A stretch of 8,454 nt of DNA from Elusimicrobia bacterium CG08_land_8_20_14_0_20_59_10 (GTDB taxonomy: Bacteria; Elusimicrobiota; Elusimicrobia; Elusimicrobiales; UBA9959): positions 1-8,454 of the forward strand of contig PEXO01000124.1 of assembly GCA_002779045.1 (NCBI GenBank). The letters run 5' to 3'. This document shows, piece after piece, positions 1 to 5,735 of this stretch. The notes beneath the pieces are model-generated. The model searched no databases and had not been told where the DNA came from. It worked only from the letters and a program-made list of their open reading frames with translations. The position numbers were made by a program, and so were the translations under genes. The stretch's first letter is position 1; each line of letters begins with the position of its first letter.

Positions 1-1387
1 GGTAGTATTTGTCCGGGTTATAGATGAAGTAGAAGTCGAAAGGCTGCAGCCTGGGCAGCGTCACGTAGGGCTGGCCCTTATCGTCCGTCTTCTCCTCCAG
101 CTGGTGCTTGGCGGCGGCCGCGGGTTCATAATCCGGGTTCTTCACCAGGCCCGTTTCCTCTATATTATCCACCACGCTGGTGGCCCACTTATAGCCCACG
201 GCCTTGTCGCCGAACTCCTCCCAGTCGCCGTCGGAGCTTTTTTCATACATCTTCTTGCGCAGGGCCTCCATGGTAATGCCCATCCTCTCGGCTATAGGCA
301 TCATCAGGCGGCGCTCCCATTCGCGGGCCAGTTCCAACTGCTCTTTTAACTGCGTCATATTGCCCCAGTTCATTGTGGACATCTGGTGATGCAGTATTAT
401 GGCATTGGGGTAGACATAAGACCTGTCCGCCAGGGTCGTTATGGTGGCGGCCATGCTGGCGGCGAAAGATTTCACCACCACGTAGACCGGCGCACGGCTG
501 GCCTTCATGGCTTTAAGTATGCGGTAGCCGGCCATCACCGACCCTCCGGGCGAGGAGTCTATCACGATGAAGATAGGCGCGGTGCTGATATTGTTGAAGT
601 AATGGATGCGGTCCGTGACATTTCCGGCCGTCTTGGACACTATAGGACCATTGAGGGCTATACGGCGGTCGCTTATCACCAGTTGGCCGTCGGCGAAAGG
701 TTTGTCGAGGTAACGGGGCTCCGTATTGGCCTCCCGCTTCCACTCTTCTTTCTTCCCGCGCAGCGTCAGGTCGGCGTCCAGCCGGGCCATGCGGGCCTCC
801 AGCAGGTTTTTCTCAAAACGCAGTTGGCGCTCCTTAAGGTCCATGCGCTTAAGCTGCAAATCTATCTCGTTCTTTTCCTTCGCCTCCGCCATGGTCTCTT
901 CGCGCAGGCGCTCCGCCTGGACGTCGTTGGCCAGCTTAAGGCTTGCCAGCTGCAGGGACATTTCCTTAAGGGTTTTCTTTGACTCCTCGTCGGTTATTTT
1001 ATTGGCGAGCATCAGCTTCTGCAGTTCCGCGCTCTCCCCGGCGGTCAGGGCTTTGAGCTTTTCATCGGACAGCTTATTCTCGAACCCGAGCTTGTCCAGT
1101 TCCGCCCGCGTGGGGTTCAGCTCGCTCTGTGCCTTCTCGGCGTAGAATTTATTTTCCAGGACCAGGCGGGTGTAATCCGCTTCCATGTTCACAACCTCGT
1201 TCTTGCGTTTCTGCAGCACAAGGTCGTACTGGGCCTTAAACTCGTCTTTTTCGTCGTTGATAAGCTGGGCCTTGGTCTTGGGAGCCGCCGCTTCCGGCGC
1301 TTTCGGCGCTGTTGGCGGCGCGGGGGTCTGCGCCGAGAGAGTGGCCGTAAAGATGCCTAATACTGCGAGGAACGCGATGTTTCTCAT
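1..1387 (-). CDS. Exported ClpP-fold serine protease with N-terminal coiled coil (partial, C-terminus outside window)
   Basis: At least 462 residues are readable from ATG at 1387; the end lies beyond base 1. Residues 1-19 form a Sec signal peptide (RNIAFLAVLGIF core, likely cut after LSA), followed by a Pro/Ala-rich linker to about 38. Residues 40-220 are highly charged and Leu/Glu/Lys-rich, a probable coiled coil. Residues 230-410 resemble the ClpP/crotonase-fold peptidases: SSPGGSV (278-284, oxyanion loop), FAASMAAT with the likely nucleophile Ser311, LHHQ with likely His334, and an acidic stretch near Asp388 before a VVDNI end like ClpP's GLVD. The triad is therefore inferred as Ser-His-Asp. 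GGAGG (1399-1403) lies 11 bases before the ATG. With a signal peptide it should act in the periplasm, where no ClpX/ClpA ATPase or ATP is available, so it is not a classical Clp subunit. A membrane-associated SppA/NfeD-like role is possible. Fold is confident; function is unknown. Confidence 0.85.
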   Translation of the reverse strand, partial: MRNIAFLAVLGIFTATLSAQTPAPPTAPKAPEAAAPKTKAQLINDEKDEFKAQYDLVLQKRKNEVVNMEADYTRLVLENKFYAEKAQSELNPTRAELDKLGFENKLSDEKLKALTAGESAELQKLMLANKITDEESKKTLKEMSLQLASLKLANDVQAERLREETMAEAKEKNEIDLQLKRMDLKERQLRFEKNLLEARMARLDADLTLRGKKEEWKREANTEPRYLDKPFADGQLVISDRRIALNGPIVSKTAGNVTDRIHYFNNISTAPIFIVIDSSPGGSVMAGYRILKAMKASRAPVYVVVKSFAASMAATITTLADRSYVYPNAIILHHQMSTMNWGNMTQLKEQLELAREWERRLMMPIAERMGITMEALRKKMYEKSSDGDWEEFGDKAVGYKWATSVVDNIEETGLVKNPDYEPAAAAKHQLEEKTDDKGQPYVTLPRLQPFDFYFIYNPDKYY

Positions 1388-1439
1388 TGTTCTGAATACC
1401 TCCACGAAGGCTGGGGCCGGCGGCTGGCCGGACGCAGTT

Positions 1440-1505
1440 TTAATAGCACCTTATGGCGCAACAACAGTCAATCTACGCCAGCGGGGCGTTGAGGAATTAT
1501 ATAAT
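1440..1505. promoter_or_regulatory. Possible divergent promoter region between protease and methyltransferase genes
   Basis: A perfect palindrome ATTATATAAT (1496-1505) carries a consensus TATAAT -10 hexamer on each strand. No convincing -35 box lies at normal distance from either. A second candidate for the minus-strand protease gene is TTGACT (complement of 1466-1471) with TATTAA (complement of 1440-1445), but the 20-base spacer is longer than usual. The AT-rich block stands out in GC-rich surroundings. If the palindrome is the plus-strand -10 box, the methyltransferase start must lie downstream of 1505. Weak evidence only. Confidence 0.25.
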
Positions 1506-1824
1506 ATCGGCGGCACCCGGTATGACGCGAAAAGAACTGCTGAAAAAAATGAGCCCCTATCCCGAATTCTACAAGAAGGTCTGGCTGGCCTGTATGGAGA
1601 TACCGGGGGGCGAGACCCGTTCGTATAAATGGCTGGCCGGCCGCATAGGCAGGCCGCGCGCGGCCCGGGCCGCGGCGCTGGCTCTCAAGCGCAACCCGTT
1701 CGCGCCGCAGGTGCCCTGCCACAGGGTAGTGCGCTCGGACGGGACTATAGGCGGGTACTCAGGGCCGGGCGGAGCCGCCGCTAAAAAGCGGCTGCTCCGC
1801 GAAGAAGGCCGTCAGAAATCGTAG
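1453..1824 (+). CDS. Single-domain methylated-DNA--protein cysteine methyltransferase-like protein (MGMT family)
   Basis: The 123-residue product contains only the C-terminal DNA-binding/active-site domain of the Ada/Ogt/MGMT family. Visible landmarks are FYKKVWLAC (39-47), a helix-turn-helix region with Arg-rich RPRAARAAALALKRNP (68-82), the active site PCHRVV (88-93, Cys89), GTIGGYSGPGG (97-107) and the closing LLREEG (114-119). Because Cys89 is present, it could accept alkyl groups from O6-alkylguanine, unlike the alkyltransferase-like proteins (such as YbaZ) that carry Trp there. The N-terminal ribonuclease-like domain of full-length Ogt (about 170 residues) is missing. An in-frame TAG at 1444-1446 makes ATG 1453 the longest start, but no Shine-Dalgarno precedes it. 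ATG 1522 (100 aa) or ATG 1549 (91 aa) still keep the whole domain. Its end overlaps the convergent neighbour by 13 bases. Confidence 0.85.
   Translation: MAQQQSIYASGALRNYIISAAPGMTRKELLKKMSPYPEFYKKVWLACMEIPGGETRSYKWLAGRIGRPRAARAAALALKRNPFAPQVPCHRVVRSDGTIGGYSGPGGAAAKKRLLREEGRQKS
1769..1800. other. Strong hairpin inside the 3' end of the methyltransferase gene
   Basis: GCGGAGC and GCTCCGC arms enclose, after one mismatch (1776 against 1793), a second GCCGC/GCGGC stem and a TAAAAA loop (1782-1787). That is 12 pairs with one mismatch. It lies within codons of the plus-strand gene, but on the minus strand it starts 11 bases past the TGA of the DUF4105-like gene, where a 3'-end structure would be expected. 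No T-run follows on either strand, so a classical intrinsic terminator is not supported. A transcript-end stabiliser is possible, and so is chance in GC-rich coding DNA. Confidence 0.4.
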
Positions 1825-2390
1825 GCGTGCTGCCAGTTGTCCCCGGTAACCTCGGGCAGCGGGCTGTTCACTATCTTCTTTTTCAGCAGCAGGGCCGCTA
1901 TCGAGTCCGGGAAGGTGGTCTTTATGCGGTAGATTATCTCCGGCAGCCAGCCGGCCTTTATCTTCTGGTTCTCGTCCAGCACGCTGTTTATCAGCGACAG
2001 CGCGGAGTTGGCGCAGCTGTTGTAGAACAGGGAATAAACCTCCCCGTCATTATTATCGGCGGCTTTTTTGAAGGCATTGTCCAGCAGTTTCAGCTGCCGG
2101 CCGCGCCGGATATTGAGCGGGTAAAGGGTCATGGTCTGGGCCTGGCCCGGGAGCTTGAATTCCGTATAGCGCTCCATGGTCTGGATGCTGTAATAGACCA
2201 GGTATTTTCCCTTCAGGGCCGCCACCGGCGAGTAGGACATATTGGCCTTGTCCTTATAGTACGCGTCCAGCGAGACCACCAGGCCGCGCGCCGTCCTGCC
2301 GTCCGCGGTCTTTACGCCGCCCGGCTTGAAGGTGAACATCAGCAGGCCGTGGTCGCCGTAGCGCACGGGCTTGGTGGTGGTCTTCTTCAC
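1812..2390 (-). CDS. C-terminal part of the amber-split protein: DUF4105/Lnb-N-like domain (192 aa from GTG)
   Basis: GTG at 2390 is the first possible start after the amber codon, but no Shine-Dalgarno precedes it and the product has no signal peptide, although related domains are periplasmic. It is therefore best read as the continuation of the upstream frame. Motifs resembling DUF4105 are RYGDHGLLMFTF (residues 10-21 of this part), a YYSIQTMERYTEFKLP stretch, an amphipathic helix RRGRQLKLLDNAFKKA and the Cys motif YSLFYNSCANSALSL (Cys126 here, Cys371 in the full frame), comparable to the F-x-x-N-C signature at the proposed active site of that family. These families are papain-fold-like; Lnb takes part in lipoprotein N-acylation. 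Substrate here is unknown. Confidence 0.5.
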   Translation of the reverse strand: MKKTTTKPVRYGDHGLLMFTFKPGGVKTADGRTARGLVVSLDAYYKDKANMSYSPVAALKGKYLVYYSIQTMERYTEFKLPGQAQTMTLYPLNIRRGRQLKLLDNAFKKAADNNDGEVYSLFYNSCANSALSLINSVLDENQKIKAGWLPEIIYRIKTTFPDSIAALLLKKKIVNSPLPEVTGDNWQHAYDF

Positions 2391-2399
2391 GAAAAAAGC

Positions 2400-2402
2400 C
2401 TA
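2400..2402 (-). other. Internal in-frame TAG codon
   Basis: On the minus strand the codons read ATG CTG CAG TAG GCT TTT TTC GTG AAG AAG. One base change from CAG, TGG, AAG, GAG, TAC, TAT, TCG or TTG gives TAG. No obvious strong hairpin or CARYYA-type readthrough context follows: the next bases are GCTTTT. Confidence 0.9.
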
Positions 2403-3125
2403 CTGCAGCATTTCCGGCTTCACAACCACGCCGGTCTCCCACACGCTTACCAGGTTATCGTACTCGTCCCGGAGCCGCTGCCCCTCCGCGGAATGGGCCA
2501 GGCTCCAGTTCACATTGCCCAGCACATAGCCCGAGGCGCCGCGCGCTATTATGGAGGGAGCGCGCTGCAGGTTAAGCATCTCGCCGACCGGTGCGATACC
2601 GTCCAAAGCCGACGGCGGCAGCAGCTGCTTTATTATGAACTCGCTGGTATCGTCGCGCTGCCTGGCATAACCTTCCACGCAGATCTTGGTGTCTCCCACG
2701 TCTTTCAGCCACTGCGGATATGTGACTATCTTGAAAACCTTGCCGCTTTCGGTAGTGAAGATCGGCGGGTCGGTCTTAAAGCTGACATGGCCTTTGACTA
2801 TATAGCGGGCATGATAATCGGAATACAGCTCTTTATTTACGGGGTCCATGCCGGCAAGCGTCTCTTCCCAGGTCCGGGAGTTAAGAATGGCGTTCCATTG
2901 GGCGTCGCTAAGGGCGTTAAGTACCGGGTCGACGCTTTGAACTCCGGGAACCTGCCGCAGCGCGGCAGCGGACGGGACGGGCGCGCTTATGTTCTTCTGG
3001 AAATAGGAGGCTTGTACTGAGGCTAACGCCGGCAGGGAGGTTCTGAGGTTTTCTATTCCTCCGGCCTGGCCGAGGGCCAGCCCGGGACCGAATACCGCCG
3101 TAAACATCAGAAGGAGTTTTTTCAT
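2400..3125 (-). CDS. N-terminal part of the amber-split secreted protein (241 aa)
   Basis: This is what would be made if the TAG is a true stop. ATG 3125 is chosen over the longer in-frame start at 3158 because GAGAGG (complement of 3135-3140) sits 9 bases before it and because it begins directly with a signal peptide: Lys2-Lys3, hydrophobic LLLMFTAVFGPGLALG, likely cleavage near residue 20. Residues about 108-168 (YIVKGHVSFKT..., then FTTESGKVFKIV and ICVEGYARQ) have the alternating pattern of a small beta-barrel or OB-like domain; this is inference. I do not recognise the rest. Without the downstream part the protein would lack the conserved Cys domain, so on its own it is probably not functional in the way the full protein is. 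Confidence 0.55.
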   Translation of the reverse strand: MKKLLLMFTAVFGPGLALGQAGGIENLRTSLPALASVQASYFQKNISAPVPSAAALRQVPGVQSVDPVLNALSDAQWNAILNSRTWEETLAGMDPVNKELYSDYHARYIVKGHVSFKTDPPIFTTESGKVFKIVTYPQWLKDVGDTKICVEGYARQRDDTSEFIIKQLLPPSALDGIAPVGEMLNLQRAPSIIARGASGYVLGNVNWSLAHSAEGQRLRDEYDNLVSVWETGVVVKPEMLQ

Positions 3126-3162
3126 GCATTGTAACCTCTCGTATACTTGCATCCGCATCTAT

Positions 3163-3191
3163 AGGATACCCCGCGCTCCGGCCGCCCGCAA
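3163..3191 (-). promoter_or_regulatory. Candidate sigma-70 promoter for the DUF4105-like gene
   Basis: On the minus strand TTGCGG (complement of 3186-3191) and TATCCT (complement of 3163-3168) are separated by exactly 17 bases. Transcription would start near 3156, giving a leader of about 30 bases that contains the GAGAGG ribosome-binding site of the gene starting at 3125. Confidence 0.5.
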
Positions 3192-3373
3192 TTGCCATAG
3201 GGGTAAGGCGCTAAAGGTTTATGACCTATATCAACCCGGGGCCATCGGTCCGCGAATGCCCGGAACCCGGCCGCCTGATGGCCAGAGGCCCTGTTGCGGC
3301 ACAAGAAAGTGTCCGCGGCAACATTGTATGCGTAGTCCACATGCATAGCCTTGGCCGCCTGCCAGCCATAAGC
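3192..3373. other. Non-coding divergent intergenic DNA with imperfect inverted repeats
   Basis: I see no credible gene here; short open frames lack ribosome-binding sites and look like noise. The clearest structure is TGTTGC (3292-3297) with GCAACA (3318-3323), whose interior can also pair (GG/CC and ACA/TGT) with bulges around an AGAAAG loop. A 9-base direct repeat GGCCGCCTG occurs at 3269-3277 and 3353-3361, and TATGC/GCATA (3327-3331, 3343-3347) forms a weak inverted repeat. These could be operators or a leader structure; none matches a known riboswitch or RNA that I recognise. Confidence 0.35.
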
Positions 3374-3403
3374 TTGCCGCAGACATGGGAATACCGCTAT
3401 AAT
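3374..3403 (+). promoter_or_regulatory. Candidate sigma-70 promoter for the alcohol dehydrogenase-DUF362 operon
   Basis: TTGCCG (3374-3379) and a perfect TATAAT (3398-3403) are separated by 18 bases. Transcription would begin around 3410, leaving a leader of about 20 bases that includes the AAGGAG site at 3419-3424. This also argues against the in-frame ATG at 3405 being the start codon of the gene. Confidence 0.65.
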
Positions 3404-3418
3404 AATGCTTCCTAAGCT

Positions 3419-3424
3419 AAGGAG
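3419..3424 (+). promoter_or_regulatory. Ribosome-binding site deciding the dehydrogenase start
   Basis: AAGGAG sits 7 bases before ATG 3432, the ideal distance. The upstream in-frame ATG 3405 has no such site and overlaps the expected transcription start. Confidence 0.8.
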
Positions 3425-3431
3425 ACCCTTG

Positions 3432-4577
3432 ATGCAAAATTTTAATTTCAACAACCCCGTAAGGGTGATCTTCGGAAAAGGGACGATAGCCAGGCTTGGC
3501 CCCGAAGCGGCCAAAGCCGGCAAAAAAGCCCTGTTCGTCTACGGCGGCGGAAGCATAAAAAAGAACGGCGTTTATGAGGCGGTCCTGAAGACGCTGGCGG
3601 AGAACGGCATAGAGACGGTGGAACACTCCGGGGTAAAGCCGAACCCGGTACTTTCTCATGTAAGGGAAGGCGTAAAAAAAGCGATAGCGGAAAAATGCAG
3701 CCTTGTGGTTGCCGCCGGCGGCGGTTCGGTGATAGATGAAAGCAAAGCCATAGCCGCCGGAACCCGGTATGCCGGCGACGTCTGGGATTTCTTCATTGAT
3801 AAAGCCCGCGCGAAGGAAGCGCTGCCTATCTTCACCGTACTGACCCTGCCTGCCACCGGTTCGGAGATGAACTCCGGCTGCGTGGTTACCAACGAGGAGA
3901 CGAAGCAGAAATACTCCGCCGGGGCGCCTGTGCTTTTTCCGAAAGTCTCCATCCTTGACCCGGAAACCACAATAGGCCTCCCCCCGGCGCAGGTGGCCAA
4001 CGGGGCCGTGGACGCTATAGCGCACCTGGTAGAAGGCTATTTCACCACCCCGGACCCGGACAACGCCGTTACCGACGAAATGGTGCACGCCCTGGCACGC
4101 TCGGTCATAGCTTCCACGGAAAGGATACTGAAGGACCCTTCCGACTATAATGCGCGGGCCTCCATGATGTGGTCCGCCACATTGGCGCTCAACGGGCTGG
4201 CCTCCTGCGGCTACGGCCGGATGAGCTTCATCAACCACGCCATCGAGCATTCCCTGAGCGCCTTTTACGACATAGCGCACGGGGCGGGGCTGGCCATAGT
4301 CATGCCCGCCTGGTTCAAACACCACCTGGCCAACGGCGGGGAGGAGCGGCTGGCGAAATTCGGCGCAGCGGTGTTCGGCTCCGGGAACGCGCAGGAAACG
4401 ATAAAAGCTTTCGAGGCCTTCTTCAAAAAAGCCGGCGCGCCGGTGCGGCTTTCGGAAGCGGGCATCCCGGCGGGGGACATCCCGGCCATAGCCGCCAATG
4501 CCATGGGCCTTATAAAGCTGTGGGGGGTAAAAGCTGACCAGGCCGAAGTGGAAAAGATACTCTCGGGAGCGATATAG
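3432..4577 (+). CDS. Iron-containing alcohol dehydrogenase (YqhD/butanol dehydrogenase type)
   Basis: The 381-residue product matches the usual length of group III, NAD(P)H-dependent iron alcohol dehydrogenases (YqhD is 387), which interconvert alcohols and aldehydes in the cytoplasm. It opens with NFNFNNPVRVIFGKG, typical of the BDH/YqhD subgroup. The cofactor-binding GGGS motif is at 96-99 with Asp102 and Lys105 (GGGSxxDxxK); LPATGSEMN is at 139-147. The four metal ligands can be aligned: Asp194 and His198 in GAVDAIAHLVEGY, His269 and His283 spaced 14 residues apart exactly as in YqhD. The downstream helical domain is complete. Start ATG 3432 is set by AAGGAG at 3419. One base separates its TAG from the next gene, so the two are surely co-transcribed. 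Substrate and NADH/NADPH preference cannot be told; aldehyde detoxification or fermentative alcohol formation are both possible. Confidence 0.95.
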   Translation: MQNFNFNNPVRVIFGKGTIARLGPEAAKAGKKALFVYGGGSIKKNGVYEAVLKTLAENGIETVEHSGVKPNPVLSHVREGVKKAIAEKCSLVVAAGGGSVIDESKAIAAGTRYAGDVWDFFIDKARAKEALPIFTVLTLPATGSEMNSGCVVTNEETKQKYSAGAPVLFPKVSILDPETTIGLPPAQVANGAVDAIAHLVEGYFTTPDPDNAVTDEMVHALARSVIASTERILKDPSDYNARASMMWSATLALNGLASCGYGRMSFINHAIEHSLSAFYDIAHGAGLAIVMPAWFKHHLANGGEERLAKFGAAVFGSGNAQETIKAFEAFFKKAGAPVRLSEAGIPAGDIPAIAANAMGLIKLWGVKADQAEVEKILSGAI

Positions 4578-4578
4578 C

Positions 4579-5664
4579 ATGAAAAAGACCCTGTCCTTTA
4601 TAGCCTTGTCGGCAGCGCTGTACGGCTGCCTGTTCTTCTTCGCCTCGGCGGAGGAAAAAGCCCCGGAGCAGCCGGCGGCAACCGTCTATTTTTCAAAGAC
4701 CATCTCCGCCGCGAAAATTAAAGCCCTTTACAAGAAACTGGGGTTCAAGCCCTCCGGGAAACTAGGCGTGAAGGTGCACTTCGGCGAAAAGGGCAATGAG
4801 AATTATCTCCCGCCCGCGCTGCTCAAGGACCTGGTGAAGGAATTAAAGGGCACCTTCGTGGAGACCAACACGCTCTACGGCGGCTCGCGCGGCGACACTA
4901 AAAGTCACCTGGCTACGGCAAAAGAGCATGGCTGGAACTACGCCCCCATAGACATAATGGATTCCGACGGCGAAAAAACCGTTCCCTATAAAGGCAGATA
5001 CTTCCGGCAGGTCTACATAGGCAAGCACATGGACAACTACGGCTCTTTCCTTGTGATCTCGCATTTTAAAGGCCACGGCATCGCCGGCTTCGGCGGGGCC
5101 ATAAAGAACCTGGCAATGGGCTTCGCCTCCCCGGCGGGGAAGAAGGCGCAGCACTCCGGTATGTTCCCCAGGGTGCGCAGTTCTAAATGCGTGCAGTGCG
5201 GCCTGTGCAGGACGCAGTGCCCCGTAGGGGCGATAAGCGAAGATATCGTGGTAGACGAGAAGAAATGCACCGGCTGCGGCAAATGCGCGGAGATCTGCCC
5301 CTATAAGGCCATAGAGGCCGCCCCCAAGTCCACCCGCGGAGGGATATTCCAGGAAAAACTGGCGGAATACGCCAAAGGCGTCACTGCCGGCCGCAAAATG
5401 ACCTATATAAACCTGTTGATGAATATTTCAGCAGCCTGCGACTGTAGCGCCGGCGCGCCCAAGCCCTTCATGGGAGATGTGGGCATTTTGTCTTCCAGCG
5501 ACCCGGTGGCCCTGGACCAGGCCAGCTTTGACCTGGTGAACAAGGCCGCCGGCCTGGACGACGCTTTTAAACACGAGACCGGGATCTCCGGAGAACGCTG
5601 CCTGGAATATTCCCAAAAAATAGCCCTCGGCACAAGGAAATACAAGCTGGTGGAAGTAAAATAA
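4579..5664 (+). CDS. DUF362 protein with two 4Fe-4S ferredoxin motifs and a signal peptide
   Basis: 361 residues, starting one base after the dehydrogenase stop with GGGAG (4565-4569) 9 bases upstream. Residues 1-24 look like a Sec signal peptide (MKK, hydrophobic core, cut after ASA at 24). An L-Y-G-C sequence at 14-17 resembles a lipobox except for the Tyr, but the very hydrophobic LFFF after Cys17 makes lipidation less likely. Residues 35-190 form the DUF362 N-terminal part (VKVHFGEKGN, NTLYGGSRGDT, SHFKGHGIAGFGGAIKNLAMG). Two clusters follow: CVQCGLCRTQC (Cys204, 207, 210, 214) and CTGCGKCAEIC (Cys230, 233, 236, 240), each followed by Pro. The C-terminal DUF362 signature CDCSAGAPKPFMGDVGIL with SSDPVALDQAS is at 287-315. 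It presumably transfers electrons; partner unknown. No twin-arginine motif is present, odd for an exported iron-sulfur protein. Confidence 0.92.
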   Translation: MKKTLSFIALSAALYGCLFFFASAEEKAPEQPAATVYFSKTISAAKIKALYKKLGFKPSGKLGVKVHFGEKGNENYLPPALLKDLVKELKGTFVETNTLYGGSRGDTKSHLATAKEHGWNYAPIDIMDSDGEKTVPYKGRYFRQVYIGKHMDNYGSFLVISHFKGHGIAGFGGAIKNLAMGFASPAGKKAQHSGMFPRVRSSKCVQCGLCRTQCPVGAISEDIVVDEKKCTGCGKCAEICPYKAIEAAPKSTRGGIFQEKLAEYAKGVTAGRKMTYINLLMNISAACDCSAGAPKPFMGDVGILSSSDPVALDQASFDLVNKAAGLDDAFKHETGISGERCLEYSQKIALGTRKYKLVEVK

Positions 5665-5684
5665 GACCCGCACCGCAGGCATAA

Positions 5685-5712
5685 AAAAAGCCCGGAACGA
5701 TCCGGGCTTTTT
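5685..5712. terminator. Bidirectional intrinsic terminator
   Basis: A perfect stem GCCCGGA (5690-5696) / TCCGGGC (5701-5707) with loop ACGA is flanked by an A-run (5683-5689) and a T-run (5708-5712, then CTTTT). It lies 20 bases after the TAA of the DUF362 gene and 23 bases after the end of pilC on the other strand, so it can end both converging transcripts. Confidence 0.9.
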
Positions 5713-5735
5713 CTTTTGAGCCGCGATGCAAAACC

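Larger units (their letters stand above)
1812..3125 (-). pseudogene. Secreted DUF4105/Lnb-N-like protein gene interrupted by an in-frame amber codon
   Basis: Starting at ATG 3125, one reading frame runs to TGA at 1812-1814 with a single internal stop, TAG at 2400-2402. Read through it, the protein would be 437 residues: signal peptide (1-19), an uncharacterised region, then a C-terminal domain resembling the Lnb N-terminal periplasmic domain (DUF4105). Both halves keep the same frame, similar base composition and no further stops or frameshifts. This points to a recent nonsense mutation, a sequencing or assembly error, or programmed readthrough, not to old decay. The codon after the stop begins Ala-Phe-Phe-Val, and no ribosome-binding site allows efficient restart. 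TAG also ends two neighbouring intact genes (stops at 1822 and 4575), which argues against genome-wide reassignment of TAG. The DUF4105 assignment is from recalled motifs only. Confidence 0.7.

Noticed and set aside
386..982. 198-residue plus-strand frame, and others at 726-1145 and 1185-1628
   Set aside because: These lie opposite the ClpP-like protease gene and have typical antisense composition.
2400..2402. Genome-wide reassignment of TAG to an amino acid
   Set aside because: TAG ends the methyltransferase gene (1822-1824) and the dehydrogenase gene (4575-4577) at natural family lengths.
1827..3020. 397-residue open frame on the plus strand
   Set aside because: It lies opposite the DUF4105-like gene, has the Gly/His/Gln/Arg-rich composition of an antisense frame, no recognisable motif and no ribosome-binding site. 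The minus strand has a signal peptide, promoter and domain motifs.
3192..3373. tRNA, riboswitch or CRISPR array in the largest non-coding stretch
   Set aside because: No cloverleaf, no recognised aptamer core and no regularly spaced repeats were found by eye.
3221..3415. Small open frame of 64 residues in the divergent intergenic region
   Set aside because: It has no ribosome-binding site, no known motif, and overlaps the dehydrogenase promoter.
3417..4580. 387-residue open frame opposite the alcohol dehydrogenase
   Set aside because: It mirrors a clearly identified gene and arises from GC-rich codon bias; no family motif is seen.
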